Shown piece by piece: positions 60,901 to 64,000 of a stretch of 64,000 nucleotides of DNA. A program made the position numbers and the translations under genes. The stretch comes from Triplophysa rosa (Eukaryota; Chordata; Actinopteri; Cypriniformes; Nemacheilidae), in assembly GCF_024868665.1 (NCBI RefSeq), contig NC_079904.1, positions 24,594,115 through 24,658,114 of the forward strand, read 5' to 3'. Each line of letters begins with the position of its first letter. The stretch's first letter is position 1. The notes below the pieces were generated by a model. It saw only the letters and a list, made by a program, of their open reading frames with translations, did no database searches and was not told the DNA's origin.

Positions 60901-61929
60901 GCATTTGGGTTCATTCCTGCTTTTCGTGACATCCACATTCCCCTGCATAACTTGTATATAACAGTATAATTTGTATATACTGTAGCACATCTGTACATCC
61001 AATATACTACCTATTGTCCTTTTGTCTAATATTGTCCTTTCTGTCAAATGTGTATTGTCCCTCACATATTTATTTTTTACGTTTTGTTACCTGTGCCTTG
61101 TCACTTTTTTAACCTGTATGTGTACTGGAAGCTTCTGTCACTAAGACAAATTCCTTGTGTGTCCAAGCACACTTGGCAATAAAGCTCTTTCTGATTCTGA
61201 CGTGGGTTATTCTATTCATGGCTAAATTATTCTTCATTATTTTACTAATAGTTAGATTTGGACAGGACAAAAGGACCACTGAAACAAAACTGAAAAAAGG
61301 GCCAAAAGGGCAGGTGTTCAAGCACCCTCTGCACCCGCGCCTGCTCTCTTGATCTGTCTCTCCCTCACATGTCTCTCTTCACGTGTGTGCAGGAATGGAG
61401 GAGGCCGCAGCGGGATGTTTTGTGCCGTCAGTATCGTGTGTGAAATGATCAAGCGTCAGAATGTGGTGGATGTTTTTCATGCTGTCAAGAGTCTGCGGAA
61501 CAGCAAACCCAACATGGTGGACAGTCCGGTATTTAACCTTCACATGATTGATTATTCATACCTCTGATCTTTATCATCAGCTCAGTCATAGTGTTTAACC
61601 TCATGACTTTATATCGTGTTATCTTTAGTCAAGTCATTATTATTCATCAAGCACATTTGAAAGCAAGTTTAGTTAATACCTTTAAATAAAGATATATTGA
61701 CAGAGGGAGAGAGAGATGTTTTGTAGGTTGTTGTGGTTTTTTAGAGCTTCGCCACATCCTTTGCTCAGTTTACACCTGCACTCACATTGAAGCGTCATCA
61801 TGTGTGTTTCTGTAACGCTTTCTACATCACATTCACAGAATTCATCTGGATTGAAAGTGTGATTTCATTTTATAGGAGCAGTATCGTTTCTGTTACGACG
61901 TTGCCCTGGAGTTCATCGAGACCTCATAA
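23738..61929 (+). CDS. ptprm: Receptor-type protein tyrosine phosphatase mu (R2B), 3' portion, 26 exons
   Basis: Joining the 26 exons listed below gives one uninterrupted frame of about 3,239 nt to the TAA at 61927-61929, all at GT-AG introns with agreeing phases. Order: FNIII-2, FNIII-3, FNIII-4 with a furin-type RARR site, transmembrane helix, juxtamembrane region, PTP D1 (active) and PTP D2 (degenerate). The protein is a homophilic adhesion receptor at cell-cell contacts that removes phosphate from tyrosines of cadherin-catenin partners. I assign PTPRM rather than PTPRK, PTPRT or PTPRU from the ectodomain ([41 protein letters not shown]) and the juxtamembrane RQEMTHMVN and QSTLHAE; this rests on remembered family sequence. 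Fish may have two copies, and I cannot say which this is. Upstream exons for MAM, Ig and FNIII-1 are absent from the window. Confidence 0.93.
24587..26056. mobile_element. Non-autonomous hAT-type DNA transposon
   Basis: A 1,470-bp insertion in the intron after the FNIII-2 exon. Ends are CAGGGGCGGCGCCAGG and the inverted partner CAGCGCCGCCACTG; flanks TTCAACAT (24579-24586) and TTTAACAT (26057-26064) match at seven of eight bases, an 8-bp target duplication typical of hAT elements. No transposase frame is present. Confidence 0.8.
25770..25855 (-). repeat. Possible tRNA-like (SINE-type) segment within the hAT element
   Basis: On the minus strand TGGTGTAGAGAGTAAAGC is followed about 30 bases later by GGAGGTTCCAATCTGCC, resembling A-box and B-box promoter motifs of tRNA genes. 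There is no full cloverleaf by eye, so this is tentative. Confidence 0.25.
26461..26570 (+). CDS. ptprm: ptprm exon: third FNIII domain, first part
   Basis: 110 nt, acceptor TTTGTGTAG, donor GTAATC; phase in 1, out 0. Encodes [20 protein letters not shown] and [15 protein letters not shown]. The donor is followed directly by a TG run and the tandem GGGGAC array. Confidence 0.94.
26641..28558 (+). repeat. Tandem array of six ~260-bp GGGGAC-type elements in ~300-350-bp units
   Basis: Six copies, all in one orientation, start at 26641, 26940, 27276, 27614, 27947 and 28301 (each with GGTAAACCCTAC) and end at ACATGGAAACCCAAC. Units are separated by variable TG runs. Each copy has TATGGGGACA near its left end and the inverse TGTCCCCATA near its right end, plus TTAGGGTTAGGGGTAGGG and GTTTGTACAGTATAAAAACC, which are shared with the dispersed GGGGAC element of 2584, 3515, 22837 and 51587. 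So this is a sister family amplified in tandem inside a ptprm intron. Confidence 0.85.
28901..29102 (+). CDS. ptprm: ptprm exon: third FNIII domain, second part
   Basis: 202 nt, acceptor TTGTGTTCAG, donor GTGTGT; phase in 0, out 1. Encodes [14 protein letters not shown] and [20 protein letters not shown], ending NVTTNIS. Sequons NTS, NFT, NVT and NIS. Confidence 0.94.
29103..30077. other. ptprm intron, no feature
   Basis: About 975 bases of intron. Nothing recognised except a TCCC run before the next acceptor. Confidence 0.6.
30078..30183 (+). CDS. ptprm: ptprm exon: fourth FNIII domain, first part
   Basis: 106 nt, acceptor TGTCCCTAG, donor GTGCGT; phase in 1, out 2. Encodes [20 protein letters not shown] and [13 protein letters not shown]. 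Confidence 0.94.
30590..30869 (+). CDS. ptprm: ptprm exon: fourth FNIII domain with furin-type cleavage site
   Basis: 280 nt, acceptor CATCAACAG, donor GTGAAC; phase in 2, out 0. Encodes [11 protein letters not shown], then RRARREAG at 30624-30647, an R-X-R-R proprotein convertase site where R2B receptors are cut into two associated subunits. It continues with [40 protein letters not shown] and [14 protein letters not shown]. Confidence 0.95.
31022..31058 (+). CDS. ptprm: ptprm exon: end of fourth FNIII / membrane-proximal stem
   Basis: 37 nt, acceptor TGTCTTACAG, donor GTAAAG; phase in 0, out 1. Encodes [13 protein letters not shown] 390-base CT-rich tract begins about 35 bases after the donor. 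Confidence 0.9.
31094..31482. repeat. CT microsatellite with GTGTCT/CTCGTC interruptions
   Basis: About 390 bases of imperfect CT, the longest pure stretch at 31303-31384. A polypyrimidine tract on the sense strand close to a small exon. Confidence 0.97.
31755..33612. repeat. Compound repeat: direct 150-bp copies enclosing an inverted-end segment
   Basis: Bases about 31755-31905 (from GCGGTCGCGTTGAGCC to GGCTGTCTAAT) recur at about 33427-33583, roughly 85% alike. Between them, TCTTTACACAGCAAAGGCGGC near 31911 and CTGTGTAAAGACGCC near 33372-33386 are inverted and may bound a short DNA transposon. Bases 31981-32071 are tandemly repeated at 32072-32162 (91-bp unit). AGGCGGAAATTA also occurs twice (33396 and 33583). 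No coding capacity. Confidence 0.6.
33613..36119. other. ptprm intron, no feature recognised
   Basis: About 2.5 kb, with a short GATGAT run at 35193-35214. Short open frames here show no recognisable domain. Confidence 0.55.
36120..36255 (+). CDS. ptprm: ptprm exon: transmembrane segment
   Basis: 136 nt, acceptor TGTGTTCAG, donor GTCAAA (non-optimal); phase in 1, out 2. Encodes [20 protein letters not shown], then the hydrophobic helix [20 protein letters not shown] ending in LVKK, the stop-transfer signal. Confidence 0.95.
36256..37700. other. ptprm intron before the 32-bp minisatellite
   Basis: No feature beyond a short CA run at 36590-36603. Confidence 0.55.
37701..39780 (+). repeat. 32-bp minisatellite, 65 copies
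   Basis: The unit begins TTCTGTCCAGTGCTCCTC and ends TACTTCATTCAG. The span of 2,080 bases is exactly 65 units, with no length change seen. Variants lie at the edges: the first two copies carry CAGTACT instead of CAGTGCT, and three near the right end carry CTATAC instead of CTGTAC. The 32-base length makes all three + frames open (up to 797 codons), so these long frames are not genes. It lies in the intron between the transmembrane exon and the 30-nt microexon. Confidence 0.98.
39768..39793. repeat. 26-bp perfect palindrome at the right edge of the minisatellite
   Basis: GTACTTCATTCAG is followed at once by its complement CTGAATGAAGTAC, at the exact junction of the last repeat unit and unique sequence. 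Confidence 0.95.
39794..40506. other. ptprm intron, no feature
   Basis: About 700 bases of AT-rich intron leading to the microexon acceptor. Confidence 0.55.
40507..40536 (+). CDS. ptprm: ptprm 30-nt cassette microexon ([10 protein letters not shown])
   Basis: Acceptor TTCGCTCACCAG, donor GTAAGT; phase in 2, out 2, so inclusion or skipping keeps the frame. Adds [15 protein letters not shown] sequence right after the transmembrane helix; skipping gives [10 protein letters not shown]. Five tyrosines in ten residues are unusual and could be phosphorylation sites. Related peptides exist in R2B family isoforms. Confidence 0.9.
40537..41428. other. ptprm intron with TG run
   Basis: TG microsatellite at 41299-41357; nothing else recognised. 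Confidence 0.6.
41429..41580 (+). CDS. ptprm: ptprm exon: juxtamembrane region
   Basis: 152 nt, acceptor GGTTTGTCAG, donor GTGAGT; phase in 2, out 1. Encodes [20 protein letters not shown], then [20 protein letters not shown] and FMDSHNFSR, the cytoplasmic region just under the membrane, typical of PTPRM. Confidence 0.95.
42035..42070 (+). CDS. ptprm: ptprm 36-nt cassette exon ([11 protein letters not shown])
   Basis: Acceptor TTTCTCTACAG, donor GTGAGA; phase in 1, out 1. Inclusion adds [12 protein letters not shown]; skipping joins CGC-T to AT-GAG to give RYENH, the form I remember as the usual mammalian one. Confidence 0.88.
   Translation, partial: CPTIRSCRRLC
42194..42440 (+). mobile_element. 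Fragment of a fish DNA transposon (CACTGCCATTCAAGAG end)
   Basis: CACTGCCATTCAAGAGTTTA with GGGTCACTTTAG is a terminal sequence type widely dispersed in fish genomes. The opposite end was not found; no coding sequence. Confidence 0.4.
42441..43560. other. ptprm intron, no feature recognised
   Basis: AT-rich, with a short TGTTG run at 43449-43466 just before the candidate microexon. Confidence 0.5.
43566..43577 (+). CDS. ptprm: Candidate 12-nt ptprm microexon (VPIT)
   Basis: The twelve bases TGCCCATTACTG lie between a strong polypyrimidine acceptor (TTTTCTCTCTTGCTGCCCATCAAG) shown here in two parts, CTTTTCTCTC and TTGCTGCCCATCAAG, and a consensus donor GTAAGT. Entry and exit are both phase 1, the same as the neighbouring 36-nt cassette, so it can be included or skipped without changing frame; with the cassette it yields LVPITDENH. 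A TGC lies about ten bases before the acceptor, as in SRRM4-dependent neural microexons. Its use in transcripts is an inference. Confidence 0.55.
43584..44362. other. ptprm intron, no feature recognised
   Basis: About 780 bases of AT-rich intron. Confidence 0.55.
44363..44547 (+). CDS. ptprm: ptprm exon: juxtamembrane / D1 wedge
   Basis: 185 nt, acceptor TGTCGCTCAG, donor GTTAGA; phase in 1, out 0. Encodes [40 protein letters not shown] and [17 protein letters not shown], leading into the first phosphatase domain. Confidence 0.95.
44548..45018. other. ptprm intron with short CA run
   Basis: CA repeat at 44816-44840; nothing else seen. Confidence 0.6.
45019..45106 (+). CDS. ptprm: ptprm exon: start of PTP domain 1
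   Basis: 88 nt, acceptor TCTCTTCAG, donor GTAAGA; phase in 0, out 1. Encodes [20 protein letters not shown] and [13 protein letters not shown] is the start of the conserved PTP fold and helps shape phosphotyrosine recognition. Confidence 0.95.
45461..45537 (+). CDS. ptprm: ptprm exon: PTP D1, DHSRVIL segment
   Basis: 77 nt, acceptor GGCGTGCAG, donor GTAAGT; phase in 1, out 0. Encodes (Y)[18 protein letters not shown] then INANYID, the conserved DYINANYI motif. Confidence 0.95.
45745..45762 (+). CDS. ptprm: ptprm 18-nt microexon (IWLYRD) in D1
   Basis: Acceptor GGGGCGGTAG (weak pyrimidine tract), donor GTAAGT; phase 0 both sides. Adds IWLYRD between NANYID and GYQRPSHY inside D1. The same hexapeptide insert is known to me from R2B paralogue isoforms, so this is a conserved alternative exon. 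The weak acceptor fits regulated inclusion. Confidence 0.85.
45763..46655. other. ptprm intron with inverted-repeat element remnant
   Basis: CA run at 45856-45880. ACCGGTTGTTATGG at 46439-46452 and its near complement CCATAACAACCGG at 46528-46540 enclose about 75 bases, a small hairpin element. Confidence 0.55.
46656..46692 (+). CDS. ptprm: ptprm exon: PTP D1, [10 protein letters not shown]
   Basis: 37 nt, acceptor TTCTCCTGCAG, donor GTAAAG; phase in 0, out 1. Encodes [12 protein letters not shown]. Confidence 0.94.
46783..46880 (+). CDS. ptprm: ptprm exon: PTP D1, [10 protein letters not shown]
   Basis: 98 nt, acceptor TTTCTCCAG, donor GTATGT; phase in 1, out 0. Encodes [20 protein letters not shown] and [13 protein letters not shown]. 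Confidence 0.95.
46881..47609. other. ptprm intron, no feature
   Basis: About 730 bases; nothing recognised. Confidence 0.6.
47610..47726 (+). CDS. ptprm: ptprm exon: PTP D1, KCYKYWPDD
   Basis: 117 nt, acceptor CTCGTGTAG, donor GTGAGA; phase 0 both sides. Encodes [20 protein letters not shown] and [13 protein letters not shown], with the conserved C-x-x-YWP element. Confidence 0.95.
47891..48045 (+). CDS. ptprm: ptprm exon: D1 WPD loop and catalytic cysteine
   Basis: 155 nt, acceptor TGTTTTACAG, donor GTACTC; phase in 0, out 2. Contains [11 protein letters not shown], with the general-acid Asp codon at 47945-47947, and PIVVHC, with the nucleophile Cys codon at 48041-48043. The intron splits the serine codon right after the cysteine. 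Confidence 0.96.
48046..50199. other. ptprm intron inside the signature motif, with dispersed repeats
   Basis: A 2.15-kb intron. About 48620-49190 (with GGCCCTAACACACGCGGTTT and a CT run at 48995-49023) and about 49300-50030 (with GTTCCAGAGTTTAGCAGCAA and CCAACGTAGGGACTCC) look like dispersed repeats common in teleosts; I do not assign their class. Confidence 0.45.
50200..50335 (+). CDS. ptprm: ptprm exon: D1 phosphate-binding loop
   Basis: 136 nt, acceptor TTTCTGGCAG, donor GTGCGT; phase in 2, out 0. Completes [10 protein letters not shown] (catalytic Arg codon 50213-50215) and continues [36 protein letters not shown] with the Q-loop glutamine. All catalytic residues of D1 are intact, so D1 should be active. 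Confidence 0.96.
50413..50562 (+). CDS. ptprm: ptprm exon: end of D1 and D1-D2 linker
   Basis: 150 nt, acceptor GCGTTTCAG, donor GTAAAA; phase 0 both sides. Encodes [35 protein letters not shown] and [10 protein letters not shown]. Confidence 0.95.
50638..50811 (+). CDS. ptprm: ptprm exon: start of PTP domain 2
   Basis: 174 nt, acceptor TCCTGCACAG, donor GTGAGT; phase 0 both sides. Encodes [40 protein letters not shown] and [11 protein letters not shown]. Intron before it is only 75 bases. Confidence 0.95.
50812..51500. other. ptprm intron, unrecognised part
   Basis: No element recognised; TTATTATTATTATTA run at 51214-51228. Confidence 0.55.
51587..51836 (-). mobile_element. GGGGAC-type inverted-repeat MITE, copy 4 (reversed)
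   Basis: Same orientation as the copy at 22837 and nearly identical, flanked on both sides by TG repeats (51518-51577 and 51850-51892). Small internal deletion near 51666 (GAGGTCCCAGGGC). Confidence 0.75.
51850..53535 (+). repeat. TG-rich minisatellite with GAAAGAGGAGAGTCATGCG units
   Basis: Starts as TG/CGTG and becomes tandem units that end GTTGGTGAAAGAGGAG then AGTCATGCG or GATCATGCG. From about 52905 the units (about 58 and 54 bases) alternate in a regular two-unit pattern; the left part (52070-52900) is diverged. Long open frames on both strands are artefacts of the repeat. Confidence 0.92.
53560..54132. other. ptprm intron, no feature
   Basis: About 570 bases leading to the D2 exon acceptor; nothing recognised. 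Confidence 0.6.
54133..54264 (+). CDS. ptprm: ptprm exon: PTP D2, [13 protein letters not shown]
   Basis: 132 nt, acceptor TGTTGTGCAG, donor GTGAGA; phase 0 both sides. Encodes [40 protein letters not shown] and DLTQ. Confidence 0.95.
54313..54519 (+). repeat. Minisatellite of splice-acceptor-like units (CTGGTGTGTTCAG)
   Basis: Units of about 27 bases, each with CTGGTGTGTTCAGGTGTC, plus shorter ATGTGTTCAGGTGTG variants. About nine GTGTTCAG copies precede the one that serves as the real acceptor of the next exon (AG at 54518-54519), so the acceptor is the last copy of the array. Confidence 0.92.
54520..54645 (+). CDS. ptprm: ptprm exon: PTP D2, CPQYWPEEG
   Basis: 126 nt, acceptor GGTGTGTTCAG inside the minisatellite, donor GTGAGT; phase 0 both sides. 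Encodes [20 protein letters not shown] and [20 protein letters not shown]. Confidence 0.95.
54753..54916 (+). CDS. ptprm: ptprm exon: D2 WPD-equivalent loop and pseudo-catalytic cysteine
   Basis: 164 nt, acceptor TTGTCCGAAG, donor GTGAGT; phase in 0, out 2. Encodes [20 protein letters not shown] with W-A-G in place of W-P-D, so the general acid is missing, and ends TIIHCL (Cys codon 54912-54914). This explains why D2 is expected to be a regulatory rather than catalytic domain. Confidence 0.95.
54985..56636 (+). repeat. 14-bp minisatellite (TCTTCACCTGTGTC-type), over 100 copies, with one N
   Basis: Starts about 70 bases after the preceding donor. Units of 14 bases (TCTTCACCTG + TSTS) with variants ATCTTTTTCC, TTCAACTG, CTTCATCTG. 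An N lies at 55667, and about 325 bases before it (55341-55666) reappear at 55791-56116. Each unit contains the E-box CACCTG. All + frames are open for over 500 codons with no coding meaning. Confidence 0.96.
56637..56960. other. ptprm intron, no feature
   Basis: About 320 bases; nothing recognised. Confidence 0.5.
57080..57345. repeat. Imperfect inverted repeat (hairpin) of ~100-bp arms
   Basis: The arm from TTAGTTTTGTTTTAAATGTC through CTGTCACAGCAAACAG and CTCACGTTGTGCGTGTA is mirrored by ACACACAACGTGAGAGCAAG, TTTGCTGTGACAGAT, GATTTGAGACGTTTAAAACA. The spacer contains its own inverted pair around AATCCACGGAATG / GGAATTACGTGGATTT. Confidence 0.7.
57600..57928 (-). pseudogene. THAP-type zinc finger fragment (broken)
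   Basis: On the minus strand [20 protein letters not shown] continues to [20 protein letters not shown], with a C..C and later C..H pattern and the HF-x-P-E-C-F-x-N-L-G-Q-Y signature of a THAP-like DNA-binding domain found in fish transposon-derived genes. After QYK the frame shifts by one base; the next frame reads [20 protein letters not shown]. It is a decayed fragment, opposite in strand to ptprm, probably from a mobile element. Confidence 0.55.
58280..58876 (+). repeat. 5' LTR
   Basis: Contains CTTTAAATAC (58501-58510), a TATA-like promoter motif, and AATAAA at 58807-58812. Differs from the 3' LTR mainly by absence of five bases (TCCTG) near position 38. Confidence 0.92.
58915..60045 (+). 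CDS. Gag-like protein of the LTR element
   Basis: 376 codons starting 39 bases after the 5' LTR. Residues about 10-75 ([37 protein letters not shown]) resemble the capsid/retrotransposon gag domain of Ty3/Gypsy elements. Residues about 155-185 are basic ([10 protein letters not shown]). From about 180 onward it is low complexity: VQPVSSPVQ and SLVSSPVSS repeats, then [15 protein letters not shown], then [11 protein letters not shown]. No CCHC knuckle was seen. The repeats probably expanded by slippage. The frame is open and the start is the only sensible one. Confidence 0.75.
   Translation: MNTGRSHLARLLCGLRQGSESVDEYVERFLDIAENGVFGEEELAVLFNSGLRNPLSRAEMRALKPLDFDAVWLSAVERSESTVSTSARYPSPLVTIPEGGSLQIWVVGIATPSPSLSAASPPSTSLLGKRGRRASWGSTSEESQPEPAVPYTSFHHPTTSRVARRKKKRQRRAALTPNQPVQPTSSPVQPVSSPVQQVSSPVQPASSPVQPASSPVSSLVSSPVSSLVSSPVSSLVSSPVSSPVQPVSGPVQPESGPEPAGDPAGVSAGDPAGVPAGDPAGVPAGNPAGDSAGVKPCPASLPAVSSRPSSRRQAGLPAGVKPCQAGLPAGVKPCPAGLPAGVKPCPAGLPAGPQSGSQAGPWETPRVKDCPPQDLP
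60330..60931 (+). repeat. 3' LTR
   Basis: 602 bp, same ends as the 5' LTR, with the five extra bases TCCTG near 60368-60372 and a handful of substitutions. Confidence 0.92.
60945..61201 (+). mobile_element. LINE (CR1/L2-type) 3' end fragment
   Basis: Matches the 3' UTR and tail of the LINE at the left edge of the window: ATTCCTTGTGTG, CAAGCACACTTGGCAATAAA, GCTCTTTCTGATTCTGA. 5'-truncated, with no coding part. Confidence 0.8.
61393..61528 (+). CDS. ptprm: ptprm exon: D2 signature loop
   Basis: 136 nt, acceptor GTGTGTGCAG, donor GTATTT; phase in 2, out 0. Completes HCLNGGGRSG (Arg codon 61406-61408), where A is replaced by N relative to an active site, then [20 protein letters not shown] and [16 protein letters not shown]. 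Confidence 0.95.
61876..61929 (+). CDS. ptprm: ptprm terminal coding exon
   Basis: Acceptor TTTTATAG; 54 coding nt in phase 0 encode [17 protein letters not shown] and the stop TAA at 61927-61929, the expected C-terminus just after D2. Confidence 0.95.
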   Translation, partial: EQYRFCYDVALEFIETS

Positions 61930-62213
61930 TGAAGATCTGTGATGGATCATCTCTGTTTCTCATCGGGATGCCGCACGCTCACATCTTCAAAGTTCAACAT
62001 CTATGTGCCGTATAAATGTCTCCGTTTGTGATTTCACCATGTCGAGGTTCACGAGATTGAAGTGCTGGCCGTCTGGTCGCGTTATTTTTCAAAGACACTG
62101 TTGTTGTTATTGTTGTTGTTTTTTTGCTGAGTTTATTTTGTGCAGCCACGTAAAACAGTACAGGCCGAGCTGTTTGCATGCTGAACTCTTCTTTGTTTTC
62201 TATCACACACGTT

Positions 62214-62219
62214 AATAAA
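62214..62219 (+). terminator. Proximal poly(A) signal AATAAA
   Basis: In GTTAATAAAG, 285 bases after the stop codon. Confidence 0.6.
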
Positions 62220-62893
62220 GAAATGAGTACTTGTGTAGATATTTTGAAAGGGAATTTCACCTTCATCCGTCGATGAAATGTAGGTGTATGTATAACTCTA
62301 ATGGCTGGCTTATTATGTCTTTATTGTTTTTGTTGTGTAGCAGGTGATGACCATAAGCCAAAGACTTGTGTAAATATGTGTATATGAATGAAGCGCATTG
62401 TTTGTATTTATTGTTTTATTGCATTTTTGAAAGCTTAAAACAATCATGATCGTTTTTCATTTATCCTAAATTTACATTTATATGTATCGGACTGATTGAA
62501 GTAGTGTTATTTTTAGTTGTATTTAAATTGTTTTTTTATTGAACTCTTTTTTTATGTGGTTTGTTTTACGTATTAATTGCAAAGTTTTCTTTACTGAAGA
62601 GGAACTCTGAATGAAAAGACAAGAGCTCTATTTTTTTCTGATGTTTTCACATTTGTATTGTGCTGGAAATGAAACAAACAATGAAGTGTATGCATTAAAA
62701 TATATACAGTATTAGACTCTAGTGTATTTAGGATCAAAGCCAATTTAAAAAGAAAGTCACAGCCGATGTTGTTGCTGAACGGACATTTTATAGAAAGAGA
62801 AGAAGATCCATCATGTGAATTAAGTTCTGTATTTTCGTCTGTAGTTGTTGGCTTTATGGCTGTAATACAATGTCAAATATTCAAAATACTTTG

Positions 62894-62899
62894 AATAAA
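62894..62899 (+). terminator. Distal poly(A) signal AATAAA
   Basis: In TTTGAATAAAAAATG, 965 bases after the stop, followed by GT-rich sequence. Confidence 0.65.
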
Positions 62900-62917
62900 A
62901 AATGTGTTACAGAATGT

Positions 62918-63438
62918 TTACTGATATGTTTTGTTGGTATAAACGTGTTTCCGATTTTTAACGTTTTATGTAAATATGAGTGCGTTATTTGTAATTGTTT
63001 TTTTTAGTTTGTTATAGTGTTAATAGTTAGATTGTGGTGCCAGTGTTTGATTTGACTTCATGATATTTTGTCTGGTGGAGGATGTGGGATTTGTGTAAAT
63101 TTGCAGAATCGGCGGAGCGTTGTCGCATTGTGTTGTGGTCTGAGAGTTGTGCTTGGCTTCCGTTTCTTCTCTACACAATGCTTCATAGTTCATACTTCAC
63201 AATTCTCAGTTAAACGGCATTTACCTTCAGGAGTCTCACTTTAATCCTTCAGCTTGATGGACTCATAGAGTCCACACTCAGTTGTTTGTGTCTGTTAGAA
63301 GAAAACAGAAAATGGCTTTGACGCTGCATGAATTCACACAATGTGTGAATCTGAAAACATTACCACGGGTTCTCCAGATTCAGTCAGGAATCTACTGTCA
63401 AGGTAACAAACTGTACCTCCATCTAACAAATAACAACT
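62918..63438. other. Downstream flank, no gene recognised
   Basis: About 520 bases of AT-rich sequence after the likely end of ptprm; nothing coding. Confidence 0.5.
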
Positions 63439-63710
63439 CCCTTATGAAAATTAACCATGGTTTTTTTTGTGGTACAAGTGTAGTAACCATGGTTTTTTGG
63501 TCCATTGATTACTCAGGGCAAAACCATGGTTTTACTACAGTAACCATCGTTTACTATGGTTTTTATAAAAAACATGGTTTTCAAAACCATGGGTATTTTG
63601 TGATAACCATTGTTTTACTACAGTAACCATGTTTTTTTGGTTTTAACTGTAGTAAAACCATGGTTTTTACATTTTAACTGTAGTAAAACGATGGTAAATT
63701 TTCGTAAGGG
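63439..63710. mobile_element. 272-bp MITE with CCATGGTTTTACTACAG repeats
   Basis: Left end CCCTTATGAAAATTAACCAT and right end GATGGTAAATTTTCGTAAGG are imperfect inverted repeats. The interior is rich in ACCATGGTTTT and ACTACAGTAACCAT in both orientations, so the strand can fold on itself. No target duplication identified. Confidence 0.65.
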
Positions 63711-64000
63711 CTGTGATCACACAAAACTTCATTCTAGATCGTGTCCATCTGTAAATGTACTTTTCTTCTTAGAAACATGCGGGTGAGAAATGTGTGCTAA
63801 AATCTAACACTGCTTTGTTTTTTATTATTTAAAAAATTGTTATGAATTTAATCCAGCAGGTTACATGCATTTTTCTAACGAAAATTCATGTAAAATTAAT
63901 GATAACAAGTGTTCAACTTGAAATGAATTTTTATTACATTTATTTCTGTAGCACATTAAAACAATCTTGTTTAATGAAAGTGCTGCACAAAAGATAATAC
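63711..64000. other. Noncoding to window end
   Basis: AT-rich, nothing recognised. Confidence 0.5.

Larger units (their letters stand above)
58280..60931 (+). mobile_element. Gag-only LTR retrotransposon with 5-bp target duplication
   Basis: Two nearly identical LTRs (58280-58876, 597 bp; 60330-60931, 602 bp) begin TGTCATGGCT and end CGTGACA. The flanks carry the same five bases TCCAC (58275-58279 and 60932-60936). A purine tract AAAGGGGGGGC precedes the right LTR. The 1,453-base interior holds only a gag-like frame and no protease, RT or integrase, so it would depend on a related element. LTR near-identity suggests a recent insertion in the ptprm intron between the two halves of the D2 signature motif. 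Confidence 0.92.
61930..62917 (+). other. ptprm: ptprm 3' UTR with alternative poly(A) signals
   Basis: AT-rich region after the stop. AATAAA at 62214-62219 and 62894-62899 are candidate short and long ends; ATTAAA near 62695 is a third. The long form end at about 62917 is estimated, not seen directly. Confidence 0.65.

Overview
The window is vertebrate nuclear DNA, most likely from a teleost and probably a cyprinid-type fish. The evidence is one long intron-rich gene with vertebrate splice sites and no bacterial-style genes, very dense CA/TG and CT microsatellites, a DIRS-type tyrosine-recombinase retrotransposon, a CR1/L2-group LINE, and many short terminal-inverted-repeat elements of kinds familiar from fish. 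Species cannot be fixed from the sequence alone.

The only clear host gene is a receptor-type R2B protein tyrosine phosphatase on the + strand, best matched to PTPRM (RPTP-mu). I can trace 26 spliced coding exons in frame from 23738 to the stop at 61929. They cover the second to fourth fibronectin III domains, a furin-type site, the transmembrane helix, an alternatively spliced juxtamembrane region, the catalytic D1 phosphatase domain (WPD loop and HC-SAGAGR split by an intron) and the degenerate D2 domain, then a 3' UTR with poly(A) signals at 62214 and 62894. The 5' exons (signal peptide, MAM, Ig, first FNIII) lie outside the window. Three in-frame microexon cassettes (30, 36 and 18 nt) are present, plus a fourth candidate of 12 nt that I infer from strong splice sites and perfect phase.

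Layout: 1-1611 is the 3' part of a LINE. 2.5-4.5 kb is CA/CAGA microsatellite carrying two copies of a small GGGGAC-type inverted-repeat element. 4.5-9.8 kb is noncoding with decayed elements and an LTR-like block. 9.8-18.2 kb is a stack of nested mobile elements: a long inverted-repeat element enclosing a frame-broken DIRS retrotransposon and a solo LTR. 19.2-20.8 kb is a GT-only pentanucleotide satellite. At 23128-23218 sits a lone, perfectly spliced-looking exon of a TMEM184-family gene, just before a 240-bp CT tract and the first traceable ptprm exon. Introns of ptprm hold a hAT-type element (24.6-26.1 kb), a tandem array of GGGGAC elements (26.6-28.6 kb), a 65-copy 32-bp minisatellite (37.7-39.8 kb), a TG-rich minisatellite (52-53.5 kb), a minisatellite made of splice-acceptor-like units (54.3-54.5 kb), a 14-bp minisatellite with an assembly N (55.0-56.6 kb), and a young gag-only LTR retrotransposon with a 5-bp target duplication (58.3-60.9 kb). 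The region after 62.9 kb is noncoding.

The very long open frames in the satellites are not genes: their repeat units simply lack stop codons in the frames concerned.
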